Below are positions 44,283 to 52,374 of a DNA stretch of 64,000 bases, in pieces. The position numbers and the translations under genes were made by a program. The DNA comes from Peptococcaceae bacterium (GTDB lineage: Bacteria > Bacillota > Desulfitobacteriia > Desulfitobacteriales > Syntrophobotulaceae), in the NCBI GenBank assembly GCA_012517475.1, contig JAAYUV010000105.1, positions 1-64,000 on the forward strand, given 5' to 3'. Numbering within the stretch: the first letter of the stretch is position 1; the number at the start of each line of letters is the position of its first letter. The notes beneath the pieces are model-generated. The model did not search any database. It had not been told where the DNA came from and was given only the letters and a program-made list of their open reading frames with translations.

Positions 44283-44308
44283 AAACATAAGCTTTTTCAC
44301 TTATGTTT
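44283..44308. promoter_or_regulatory. Candidate operator between regulator and modA
   Basis: AAACATAAG (44283-44291) and CTTATGTTT (44300-44308) are perfect inverted repeats with an 8-base spacer in the divergent intergenic region. They suit binding by a dimeric helix-turn-helix regulator. The assignment is inferred. Confidence 0.4.
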
Positions 44309-44492
44309 TCTGCCGGTTAAAATAAAAGTATTCTCCATAAAAAATGAATTATATTTAGTTTAGTTAGTAGTAGTTTGGTATTGATTGGAGTATAAAGTGG
44401 CTGTATAATAAATTATGTGAGTTACAGTTAGTTTATATTTGGTCTTACCTAAAGGAATGTTGATGCTTTGAGAAAGAAATGGAGGTACTGAG

Positions 44493-45296
44493 ATGAAAAG
44501 AAGAGGCATGTTGTTGGTTATTGTAATGGTATGTTTGCTTTTGGCGGGCTGCAGCAATTCGCCAAGTACAACGGCTGCGACGAATGCAAACAAAGCAGCC
44601 GAACCTGCAAAGAAAGAAATTCTTGTTTCTGCAGCTGCCAGCTTGAAAAACCCTATGACGGAAATCGAAAAGGTATATGAAGAGAAGAATACGGGGATTA
44701 ATCTGACATTTAATTTTAACTCTTCAGGTTCTTTGCAAACGCAGATTGAGCAAGGCGCACCTGCCGATATCTTCCTCTCCGCCGGCAAATCACAAATGGA
44801 TGCCCTGGAACAAAAAAATCTTTTGGCAAGCGGTACCCGGTCTGACTTCGCGGCCAATGATCTGGTTCTGGTTGTAGGGGAGAAGAATACGAGCATTAAA
44901 AGCTTTCAGGATCTTACAAAAGCAGATAAAATAAGTATTGGAACTCCGGAAAGCGTACCTGCGGGGAAATACGCCCAGGAAGCGTTAACCAAGATGAAAC
45001 TTTGGGATTCCTTAAAACCTAAAATGGTGTTGGCAAAGGATGTAACGCAAGTACTTACTTATGTCGAAAGCGAAAATGTGCAGGCTGGTATCGTTTATGG
45101 CTCAGATGCCCATGAATCGAAAAAAGTTCGGGTTGTTGCGACTGCGCCGGCCGATAGTCACAGCCCGATAGTTTACCCGGGAAGCGTAATTGCTTCAAGT
45201 AAAAACCAGACCGAAGCCAAGGCTTTCCTGCAATTTATTAATAGTCCGGAAGGACAGGCAATCCTTGTTAAATACGGATTTAAAGCCAATAAATAA
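44493..45296 (+). CDS. modA: Molybdate ABC transporter substrate-binding lipoprotein
   Basis: This 267-residue secreted lipoprotein has signal sequence LLVIVMVCLLLAGC with the lipobox cysteine near 22. The binding domain carries VSAAASLKNPMTEIEKVYEE (45-65), FNSSGSLQTQIEQGAPADIFLSAG (75-98) and IGTPESVPAGKYAQEAL (near 150). It delivers molybdate, or tungstate, to ModB. GAAATGGAGG precedes the ATG. It is first in modABC and supplies metal for the bis-MGD enzymes. Confidence 0.93.
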   Translation: MKRRGMLLVIVMVCLLLAGCSNSPSTTAATNANKAAEPAKKEILVSAAASLKNPMTEIEKVYEEKNTGINLTFNFNSSGSLQTQIEQGAPADIFLSAGKSQMDALEQKNLLASGTRSDFAANDLVLVVGEKNTSIKSFQDLTKADKISIGTPESVPAGKYAQEALTKMKLWDSLKPKMVLAKDVTQVLTYVESENVQAGIVYGSDAHESKKVRVVATAPADSHSPIVYPGSVIASSKNQTEAKAFLQFINSPEGQAILVKYGFKANK

Positions 45297-45404
45297 AAAT
45301 TTATTGTGAATATATTGAAGGCACGATATACTTACTATCGTTTACGGTACTATTTGCCGGCATGTAATTAAATTTTTCGAGATTAGGAATTAAGGAAGAG
45401 AAGA

Positions 45405-46097
45405 ATGGGTTTTGATTATACGCCAATTATTTTGTCATTAAAAGTGGCTGTTGTTGCAGTTGCGATCGTAGTTCTTACCGGAATTCCCCTGGCCGGCCTC
45501 ATGGCCAGGCGTAATTTCCCGGGAAAAGATGTATTAGAATCCGTCTTCACTTTGCCTTTAGTACTTCCCCCTTCCGTAGTAGGATTTATTTTACTTTGGC
45601 TGTTTGGAAAGAATGGGCCGTTGGGTCAATTTCTTGCCCATTATTTTCATATCAGTGTTGTTTTTCATCTGGCAGGGGCTGTGATTGCAGCGGCGGTAGT
45701 ATCCTTTCCCCTGATGTATCAATCAGCCAAAGCCTCGATTGAGAGCGTTGACCGGACATTGGAAAATGCTGCGCGTACGTTGGGCGCAAGCGAACTGCGT
45801 ATCTTTTTCAGCGTTACTTTACCTCTGTCCTGGTCAGGAATTGTTTCAGGTTTTATTCTTTCCTTTGCCCGTTCCCTGGGTGAATTTGGAGCAACGCTCA
45901 TGGTCGCGGGCAATATTCCCGGAAGGACTCAAACTATGCCGATAGCAATTTTTATGGCCAATGAAAGCGGAGACTTTAGAACAGGATTTATTCTTGTCTT
46001 GATTATGACGATTTTTAGTTTCCTGGTTGTATTTTGGCTGAACCGCTGGTCAAAGAAACAGCAAAGAGGTCTTATGCCGGATGAAGGGATTGAATAA
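45405..46097 (+). CDS. modB: Molybdate ABC transporter permease
   Basis: This 230-residue protein has five to six transmembrane segments. The inner-membrane ABC signature is near 140-160 (ENAARTLGASELRIFFSVTLPLSWSGI, with the EAA-loop glycine), and the ModB start is LPLVLPPSVVGFILLWLFG. It follows modA by about 110 bases, and modC starts three bases after its stop. It is intact. Confidence 0.92.
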   Translation: MGFDYTPIILSLKVAVVAVAIVVLTGIPLAGLMARRNFPGKDVLESVFTLPLVLPPSVVGFILLWLFGKNGPLGQFLAHYFHISVVFHLAGAVIAAAVVSFPLMYQSAKASIESVDRTLENAARTLGASELRIFFSVTLPLSWSGIVSGFILSFARSLGEFGATLMVAGNIPGRTQTMPIAIFMANESGDFRTGFILVLIMTIFSFLVVFWLNRWSKKQQRGLMPDEGIE

Positions 46098-46100
46098 AAA

Positions 46101-46751
46101 GTGCTTAAGGCAGATTTCTTGGTTCCATTAAGACACTTTGACGTAGAAGCTGATATTGAGGTTTCTAACGAAATATTGGTTCTGGTAGGACCTTCGGGTT
46201 CGGGGAAAACGACGATTTTAAGATGTCTGGCCGGCCTTAAAAAACCTTCCCGGGGAACAATCCGGATCAACAACCGAATTGTTTACAGCGGGCAGGACAG
46301 GATTAACCTTCCCTCCCGGGAGAGAAAAGTAGGTTATGTTTTTCAGGAATATGCTCTTTTTCCTCATATGACGGTCAAAAAAAATGTAATGTATGGTCTT
46401 TCCAGGGAAACGAGAAAATCAAAACCCCATATGGTTGAGGAATTTTTAGACATGATGGGAATCCATCATCTTCATGATCGTTATCCCAGGCAAATTTCAG
46501 GAGGTGAGAAACAAAGGGTAGCTTTAGCCAGGGCTCTGGTGACGGAGCCGGAAATTATGCTGCTGGATGAGCCTTTATCTGCCCTGGACCAGGAAATCAG
46601 AAGCGAATTACAGCAGGAACTAAAAAAGATACAGCGTCAGTGGAAAATTCCGTTTGTTTTAGTTACTCACGATATGAATGAAGCGGAAATATTAGGTGAT
46701 CAAATCATCAAGATCAATCAAGGAAAATTAACAGTGTTGAAACAACCTTGA
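46101..46751 (+). CDS. modC: Molybdate ABC transporter ATP-binding protein, short form
   Basis: This 216-residue ATPase has Walker A VGPSGSGKTTILR (near 31), a Q-loop near YVFQEYALFPHM, signature ISGGEKQRVALARAL (near 135) and Walker B IMLLDEPLSALD. It lacks the C-terminal Mop domain of the classical 350-residue ModC, so molybdate feedback through that domain is absent. GTG start with a weak ribosome site suggests coupling to modB. A Moco-type riboswitch follows directly. Confidence 0.88.
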   Translation: MLKADFLVPLRHFDVEADIEVSNEILVLVGPSGSGKTTILRCLAGLKKPSRGTIRINNRIVYSGQDRINLPSRERKVGYVFQEYALFPHMTVKKNVMYGLSRETRKSKPHMVEEFLDMMGIHHLHDRYPRQISGGEKQRVALARALVTEPEIMLLDEPLSALDQEIRSELQQELKKIQRQWKIPFVLVTHDMNEAEILGDQIIKINQGKLTVLKQP

Positions 46752-46868
46752 AACGATTACTCCGAGCCGCCTTCCTAAGGATATTCTTTTCTATGGAAGA
46801 CGGTCTGGGCCTTAAAAGGTTCACGGGGCAGACTTGGAAACGGGTATGCCTTCACATTGGAAAAGGAG
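46752..46868 (+). ncRNA. Moco-type riboswitch candidate
   Basis: A long imperfect hairpin (CCGAGCCGCCTTCC paired with GGAAGACGGTCTGG, 46762-46807) contains a textbook 11-nt tetraloop receptor: CCTAAG at 46774-46779 and TATGG at 46792-46796. A second stem, GGCA/TGCC (46827-46850), is capped by a GAAA tetraloop (46837-46840). Docking of GAAA into such a receptor is a known feature of the Moco RNA motif. AAAAGGAG follows at 46861. The location at the end of moa-mob-mod genes supports the call. Confidence 0.6.
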
Positions 46869-46878
46869 TGTTATTACA

Positions 46879-46998
46879 ATGAATACGACGAAAGATTTTT
46901 GTTTAAAAAGAAATGTAAGGACTATAATACTGCAGCATGCAATTCCCTTTGCTATCCCTATACCGAGCTTTATGGAAAAAGAACGAAGTTCGAACTGA
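46879..46998 (+). other. Short frame after the riboswitch, probable remnant
   Basis: An ATG at 46879 has AAAAGGAG ten bases upstream but opens only 39 codons with no recognised domain. A second frame from 46857 runs to 47063, with cysteines and a CYPYTELYGK stretch, but lacks a placed start. The region most likely holds the 5' remains of the gene once controlled by the riboswitch. Confidence 0.3.
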
Positions 46999-47063
46999 GA
47001 ACGAAGGCAAATATTGGGCGAGAACTTGGAAAAGTTACGGAAGAGATAGCGTTGTGGAAATAG

Positions 47064-47273
47064 GATATCTTGATATTGGTGCAACCATTATAATTTGGCT
47101 TTCGTTCTGGTAGGCATGTACCAAAAATACGAGACAGGCATAAAATTTTTTAAAATCGGGTAATCCCCGACTTTCTTGTCTCCTTTTCACTCCTTGTTTC
47201 ATAAATATATAGTGGCGCTTGTACCAGGATGGTTGTATGATCCTAAAAAAATAAGAAACAGGGGATGAGTTTT
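47064..47273. other. Intergenic region with a stem-loop
   Basis: GAGACA (near 47130) and TGTCTC (near 47178) enclose a smaller TCGGG/CCCGA stem, followed by a T-rich run, possibly a terminator. Nothing else is recognised before the next ribosome site. Confidence 0.35.
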
Positions 47274-47486
47274 ATGAGCACAAATTTCTTTAATGGCTTC
47301 ATTGTGGGAATTGGGAGCGGGGATTACTATTTCTCAAATCATCTTGAACCGATATTGGATTTTACAAATAAAATCTTGATCGTGGAAAATAATCACCTCG
47401 TAAAATTAAGCAAAAGGGGTATCAGCATTCTGGACTCGGCAGGAAAGAGAAAAGAAACAATCCTAATGGAAATAAATAAGAATTAA
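47274..47486 (+). CDS. Small protein of unknown function
   Basis: This 70-residue protein has no recognised domain. ATG 47274 is chosen because AGGGG lies nine bases upstream; ATG 47265 abuts that site. The sequence has NGFIVGIGSGDYYFSNHLEPILDFTNKILIVENNHLVKL and a basic C-terminus. It is predicted soluble and shares no operon with neighbours, since a bidirectional terminator follows immediately. Confidence 0.5.
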   Translation: MSTNFFNGFIVGIGSGDYYFSNHLEPILDFTNKILIVENNHLVKLSKRGISILDSAGKRKETILMEINKN

Positions 47487-47507
47487 AAAAGGCCATGTGG
47501 CCTTTTT
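47486..47507. terminator. Bidirectional intrinsic terminator
   Basis: AAAAAGGCC and GGCCTTTTT flank an ATGT loop, serving the small plus-strand gene and the minus-strand dltD-like gene. Confidence 0.85.
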
Positions 47508-47521
47508 AATTTTTAGTAGCG

Positions 47522-48712
47522 TTATTGGGAAAAATAAGAAGAAAGTGCTTCGTTCACATAGATCCAGCCTTTCCATCCTACATGCATTCCATCCTGGAGA
47601 AAATACCGGTCATACTCATGACCGGAAAAATCAGCCAGACTGAAGCCATAAGAAGAAACCATCTGCCGAATATTCTCATAATATTGTTCACGGTTACTTT
47701 TGTCGAATCCGCTATAGTCATACCATCTTCCGTTGACCGGGATACTGATAAAAAGAGGTTTTATCCCTTGTTCCCTGCATAGTTCCAGTAGTTTTGCAAA
47801 ATCCTGATACTCCGGGGAATTAAGAAAAGACTGGTCCTTTAGATGTCCTTGAAGACCGGAGACTTTATCCCGGACGAAACGGTCATAATACTTGTTATCC
47901 ATATAAAACTCATTGTTATTGGCTCGTTCCATTCCCATTTTTTCGGCCGCCTTTTTAGCGGCGTCCCAATCTGTACTCTTGGAACTTTGCTCAGCTGTGA
48001 CGATATGGGCTTTAATCTTTGTCCGTTTAGAGAGGATCTGATACGCTGTTACCTTGTCCTTCAGGGATAACAATTGCAATTTAAGACGATAAAACGGCTC
48101 CATGATTCCAAAAACAAAACGGGAAGCTAAGGTGTCACGATTATATAAATAGTTGAATACCTTCACTTCTGTTGTATCCGCCCTGCGTTCAATCATGCGC
48201 CCTACCCTCTGCGCGACATAGTGTTTAAGCGAGGGACTGATTTTATCGTTAAGCATAAAAGCCAAATACTGTTGTTCAGAAAAATTCATATTAAAATTAT
48301 CTATGGCCAGGCCGGTTTTGGAAAACCATTGGGGTGAGAGGATCAGGGCAACTTTTTTTCCGTTAAGGGTATCCCCGAGGGCTCCGTAATCCATAATCTG
48401 AATGAGACTCTGGCAATATCCACGGCCGATAAGATTTACCTGTATACCACGGTTTTCAGAAAGGAAATGTAAAGGGTGATAGGGATTCTCAATATTTGTA
48501 AGTTCGGATGAGCCATAAAGGGGTATACTGTTGCTTTGTTCAATCGCAGTTTTTTGAAGGATAATACCTTGGATTTTATGGACGTCAAGACTATCGCCAA
48601 AAGCGGGATAGTAAAGCTCGTTCACTTTGGCTGACAGGATTTTGTCTGCAATATTTAAGGAAGAAAAACCAACTGCTGCGGCAATCATGAGAGAAATCAC
48701 TTTTTTTATCAC
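47522..48712 (-). CDS. dltD: DltD-like protein (D-alanyl transfer to teichoic acid)
   Basis: This 396-residue membrane-anchored SGNH-type protein has an N-terminal hydrophobic segment (VISLMIAAAVGFSSL). IPLYGSSELT holds the nucleophile serine near 67, and a C-terminal DGMHVGWKGW carries the DxxH pair. DltD acts outside the membrane in D-alanylation of teichoic acids. GTG 48712 follows AGGAGG. The usual partners dltA, dltB and dltC are absent on both sides, so this copy stands alone. A related acyl-transfer role is possible. Confidence 0.8.
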   Translation of the reverse strand: MIKKVISLMIAAAVGFSSLNIADKILSAKVNELYYPAFGDSLDVHKIQGIILQKTAIEQSNSIPLYGSSELTNIENPYHPLHFLSENRGIQVNLIGRGYCQSLIQIMDYGALGDTLNGKKVALILSPQWFSKTGLAIDNFNMNFSEQQYLAFMLNDKISPSLKHYVAQRVGRMIERRADTTEVKVFNYLYNRDTLASRFVFGIMEPFYRLKLQLLSLKDKVTAYQILSKRTKIKAHIVTAEQSSKSTDWDAAKKAAEKMGMERANNNEFYMDNKYYDRFVRDKVSGLQGHLKDQSFLNSPEYQDFAKLLELCREQGIKPLFISIPVNGRWYDYSGFDKSNREQYYENIRQMVSSYGFSLADFSGHEYDRYFLQDGMHVGWKGWIYVNEALSSYFSQ

Positions 48713-48880
48713 AGCTTTGCAGTACCTCCTATCACATGAACTGGTCAAGACTTAGTGCAAATGATCGGACAGATTCTCTACATTCTTATGTATTTTATCA
48801 CAAAGAAAATTGAGAATATAGATCCGTTACTTGCTGGCAATAATTACCTTGCCGGCTGCCGGGAACAGTCTGAAAGAGAA

Positions 48881-48909
48881 AACCTGCTTCAATTTTCATG
48901 AAGCAGGTT
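48881..48909 (-). terminator. Intrinsic terminator of the TrpX-like gene
   Basis: AACCTGCTTCA (48881-48891) and TGAAGCAGGTT (48899-48909) form an 11-bp stem. Read on the minus strand it is followed by a T-rich stretch, downstream of the gene ending at 48953. Confidence 0.8.
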
Positions 48910-48952
48910 ATTTCCACAGAAAGAGGCTTATGATCGGACAAAAGCTGGAATA

Positions 48953-49957
48953 CTATTTAACAAAGGTTGCTTTTTTGGTATATTCTTCAGGCAAAGTAAT
49001 GCCAAGAGCCTTCTGGGTTTCGCTGTTAATTACAACTTTAAGGTCTTTGTGATACTCAATGGGCGTATCAGCGGGTTTTGCGCCTTTAAGAACTCTGACT
49101 GCCATTTGGCCTGCCTGATACCCATGGATCTTATAGTCAATTCCGATACTGATCAGGCATCCGCCTTGAACCTGGCTGTCTTCGGCAACAATCGTCGGGA
49201 TTTTGTGATCAATAGCTACTTTGGAAAGAGAGTTAATGGAGGTTGCAACCGTATTGTCTGTGATTACATAATAGGCGTCAATTTTCTTGCCGGCGAGGGT
49301 TTGAGCGGCTTGCAATACTTCACTGCTGTTGGTTATCGGAGCGGTAACAATTTCAAAACCAAGTTTGGTTCCGTATTCCTTGGCTTTGTCCACTTGGACC
49401 TGGGAATTGACTTCGCTGGTGTTATAAATAATTCCGATTTTCTTGGCATTGGGAACAACCTTTTTCATCATTTCAAATTGAGCATCAAATGGATTAAGGT
49501 CGCTAACTCCGGTAACATTGGTTCCCGGTTTATCAAGACTTTTTACTATTTTGGCAGCAACAGGATCGGTAACGGCTCCGAAAACGATCGGAATGTCAGC
49601 TGTGCTGGCAGCAACGGCCTGGGTAGCTGTAGTTGTGATAGAAATGATGAGATCGTCTTTATCTCCAACAAATTTCTTGGCAATATTATTGAGGGTATTG
49701 GGATCACCCTGGGCATTTTGGTAATCGATCACAATATTCTTTCCCTGTTCGAAACCGTTGGCTTTAAGGGCTTCGAGCATACCTTCCCTCACATAGTCCA
49801 AAGAAGGATGTTCTACTAATTGGATAAGCCCAACTTTATATACCTTTTCTTGAGGTGCAGGGCTGCCGGCAGGTTTACTGGAGGCCGATGAACAACCGCT
49901 GATAGCGACACTCAGGATTAATAATAAACTTAGTAATACTGCAAAATACTTTTTCAT
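48953..49957 (-). CDS. trpX: ABC transporter substrate-binding lipoprotein, TrpX-like (COG2984)
   Basis: This 334-residue lipoprotein has signal LLSLLLILSVAISGC (lipobox cysteine near 21). The type I binding domain includes GLIQLVEHPSLDYVREGMLEAL (near 45-66), TTTATQAVAASTADIPIVFGAVTDPV and GTNVTGVSDLNPFDAQFEMMKK. Related proteins bind tryptophan or tyrosine, and the T-box leader upstream has a UGG (Trp) specifier, which supports tryptophan. The expected permease and ATPase genes do not follow; dltD does. ATG 49957 follows GAGGAG. Confidence 0.85.
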   Translation of the reverse strand: MKKYFAVLLSLLLILSVAISGCSSASSKPAGSPAPQEKVYKVGLIQLVEHPSLDYVREGMLEALKANGFEQGKNIVIDYQNAQGDPNTLNNIAKKFVGDKDDLIISITTTATQAVAASTADIPIVFGAVTDPVAAKIVKSLDKPGTNVTGVSDLNPFDAQFEMMKKVVPNAKKIGIIYNTSEVNSQVQVDKAKEYGTKLGFEIVTAPITNSSEVLQAAQTLAGKKIDAYYVITDNTVATSINSLSKVAIDHKIPTIVAEDSQVQGGCLISIGIDYKIHGYQAGQMAVRVLKGAKPADTPIEYHKDLKVVINSETQKALGITLPEEYTKKATFVK

Positions 49958-50159
49958 TTTTTTATCTCCTCTCAATGATAAATAAAAATGGTTTTATTCG
50001 ATTTTCGATTTTCAAAGCTGCTTTTGGAGTTCACTTCATCAGATTCTTCATATTGTCGGAAGCGTTATTTATCAATATATCTGGCCGAAGCCACCAGCCA
50101 GGGTTATCCATAGGCATTCCCCCCATGTATATCATTTTTCGCAGGTTTCAATAAAGAAT

Positions 50160-50460
50160 TGAAAATAAAAAACCCCCGTCCCAAAAAGGACGGAGGATTA
50201 TCCGCGGTGCCACCTTCGTTGCTTTCAAAAATACAACAGTATTTCTAAAAGCATCTCTACCGGATACGGAGAAAGTATTTTCTCGATATCCTGTCTCTGT
50301 AACGGGAAACCCCCGGCAACACCTACTTGCGGAAAAACTCCGGGTTCAGATTGCAGCTCTGAGATCCATTCAATCCGAGAACCTGTATCAGACTTTCACC
50401 GTCTCTGACTCGCTGGAACATTTTACGGGGATTTACTATTTCTCATCATTGCTTTCAAAA
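50160..50460 (-). ncRNA. T-box leader, tryptophan specifier
   Basis: Read on the minus strand, a stem I region (about 50460-50330) leads to a specifier loop with GAA-UGG-A at about 50371-50365, just before the TCTC that pairs with GAGA upstream. The hallmark T-box GGTGGCACCGCGG lies at 50214-50202. It is followed by the terminator CCTCCGTCC/GGACGGGGG and six T (about 50197-50165). Uncharged tRNA-Trp would switch on the TrpX-like gene, about 200 bases further on. Confidence 0.9.
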
Positions 50461-50528
50461 ATTATTAAGTTTATGGTCGTAATTTTACTATTAAAAAAAG
50501 GAATGGTCAATAGTCTGTAGAAAATAAT

Positions 50529-51044
50529 TTAAGAATGATTTCCTGCGAGATATTCCTGTCCTCTTTCCAGATAACGTTTTGCCAGGGAATGCAGAGACAG
50601 AATTTCCTCGCCGGTCAATTCCCTCACGACTTTAGCAGGGGATCCCATGATAAGAGAATTTGGAGGGAATTTTTTTCTTTCCGGAACAAGTGAACCTGCT
50701 CCAACCAAACAATTTTCTCCAATTTCTGCATCATTTAAAATAATGGAACCCATTCCGATGAGGCTTCCTTTGCAGATCTTGCAACCATGTAGGACACAGG
50801 AATGACCCACAGAGACATCATCCTCTATGATAATAGGTTGGCCTGGATTCACATGAATAAGACTCAGATCCTGGATATTGGTTCTTTTTCCGATGGTGAT
50901 GGAATCGATATCTCCCCGAAGAACGCAGTTGAACCAAATGCTGGAGTACTCACCGATACTTACTTTACCGATTACTTTGGCACCATCGGCGATAAAGACT
51001 TTTTCTCCAATGAGAGGGGTATTGCCTTGGTATTGTATAATCAT
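50529..51044 (-). CDS. Gamma-class carbonic anhydrase-like hexapeptide-repeat protein
   Basis: This 171-residue left-handed beta-helix protein has hexapeptide repeats from about residue 12 to 130. VLRGDIDSITIGKRTNIQDLSLIHV is near 45-70, VGHSCVLHGCKI (metal histidines) near 84-95, and GMGSIILNDAEIGENCLVGAG near 100. The three zinc histidines of the family are present. ATG 51044 follows AAAGGAG. It may be a carbonic anhydrase or a related acetyltransferase-like protein of the YrdA/PaaY group. Confidence 0.85.
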   Translation of the reverse strand: MIIQYQGNTPLIGEKVFIADGAKVIGKVSIGEYSSIWFNCVLRGDIDSITIGKRTNIQDLSLIHVNPGQPIIIEDDVSVGHSCVLHGCKICKGSLIGMGSIILNDAEIGENCLVGAGSLVPERKKFPPNSLIMGSPAKVVRELTGEEILSLHSLAKRYLERGQEYLAGNHS

Positions 51045-51163
51045 CAACAGGGGCTCCTTTCGCAAATCGATAATCGAATGATATGCAGGTATTATTCCGA
51101 CAGAGGTTATTATAAAGTTACCAAGCCACTTTTGTCCATTTAAAATCTGGGAGGTAATGCAAT

Positions 51164-52312
51164 TTGAATTACAGGATATTGGGAAAGACCGGGGAAAAGG
51201 TATCTGTGCTGGGTTTTGGATGTATGCGTTTACCGGTTATTGGCGGGGACATGAAAAACATCAATATATCCGAAACAACCCGGATGATCCGCTATGCCAT
51301 TGACCATGGCGTGAATTATATTGACACCGCTTTCATTTACCATGGGTGCAAATCGGAAGAAGCGGTAGCCCAGGCTCTGCGGGATGGTTACAGGGAAAAG
51401 GTTTTTCTGGCTACAAAACTTCCTGTATGGAATGTTAATAATTATGAGGATATGGAAAGACTTTTAGATAAGCAGCTTAGTAACCTGGAAACAGAATGTA
51501 TTGATTTTTATTTGGTTCATTCCCTTAACCGGAGTTACTGGGCTAAGCTGGTAGGTTTGGGGCTCTTTGATTTTCTGCGGTCCGCCAAGGATAAGGGAAA
51601 AGTAAAACACCTGGGTTTTTCCTTCCATGATGATTATGATGTGTTCCAAAAGATTGTAGATAGTTTTCCCTGGTCATTTTGTCAAATTCAGTATAATTAT
51701 CTTGATGAAAACTTCCAGGCAGGGAAAAAGGGACTTGAGTACGCCGCTAAATCCGGTCTCGGAGTTGTCATTATGGAACCCCTTAGGGGAGGTTCATTGG
51801 CCAACGGACTTACCCCTCAAGCCAAAGAAATCATTGAACAGGCCCCTATGAAAAAGGATCCTGCGGAATGGGCCTTGCGCTGGGTTTGGAATCATTCCGA
51901 AGTTGGGGTGGTCTTAAGCGGCATGACGGAAATGAACCATGTCATAGCCAATGTACAGTATGCAGAGCAAAGTGAAGTCTCGTTGACACCCGAAGAGAAG
52001 GATGTCATCAGTTCCGTGCAAAGGACTTATCTGGATAAAAGACAAATAAGCTGCACCGCCTGCAAGTACTGTATGCCCTGCCCCTCGGGAGTAGATATTC
52101 CCCAGTGTTTCGAATATTATAACAGGGCCCATATGATGGAAAATGTCAAAGCGGCACGATTCTGGTATAACAGGATTTCCAAAGCATCCAACTGCACGGA
52201 GTGCGGCCAGTGTGAGACCCATTGCCCGCAGAATATCCCGATCAAGGATAAGCTTAAAGAAGTTGCCGGATTATTTGAGACGGACGATGCGATTCAAAGT
52301 CCTGCCGGATAA
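51164..52312 (+). CDS. Aldo/keto reductase with C-terminal ferredoxin-like [4Fe-4S] domain
   Basis: Residues 1-270 are an aldo/keto reductase barrel (GFGCMRLPVIGGD, YIDTAFIYHGCKSEEAV, FYLVHSLNRSYW, GFSFHDDYDVFQ). Residues about 295-370 carry two cysteine groups, CTACKYCMPCPSGVDIP and CTECGQCETHCPQNIPI, for [4Fe-4S] clusters. This architecture is common in clostridia. The physiological substrate is not known. TTG start with GGGAGG upstream. Confidence 0.9.
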   Translation: MNYRILGKTGEKVSVLGFGCMRLPVIGGDMKNINISETTRMIRYAIDHGVNYIDTAFIYHGCKSEEAVAQALRDGYREKVFLATKLPVWNVNNYEDMERLLDKQLSNLETECIDFYLVHSLNRSYWAKLVGLGLFDFLRSAKDKGKVKHLGFSFHDDYDVFQKIVDSFPWSFCQIQYNYLDENFQAGKKGLEYAAKSGLGVVIMEPLRGGSLANGLTPQAKEIIEQAPMKKDPAEWALRWVWNHSEVGVVLSGMTEMNHVIANVQYAEQSEVSLTPEEKDVISSVQRTYLDKRQISCTACKYCMPCPSGVDIPQCFEYYNRAHMMENVKAARFWYNRISKASNCTECGQCETHCPQNIPIKDKLKEVAGLFETDDAIQSPAG

Positions 52313-52374
52313 TGACAGGCCTTACTAAGCATAAACAACCGGAATTTGTTATCGAACAGAGGAGAACTTTTGTA

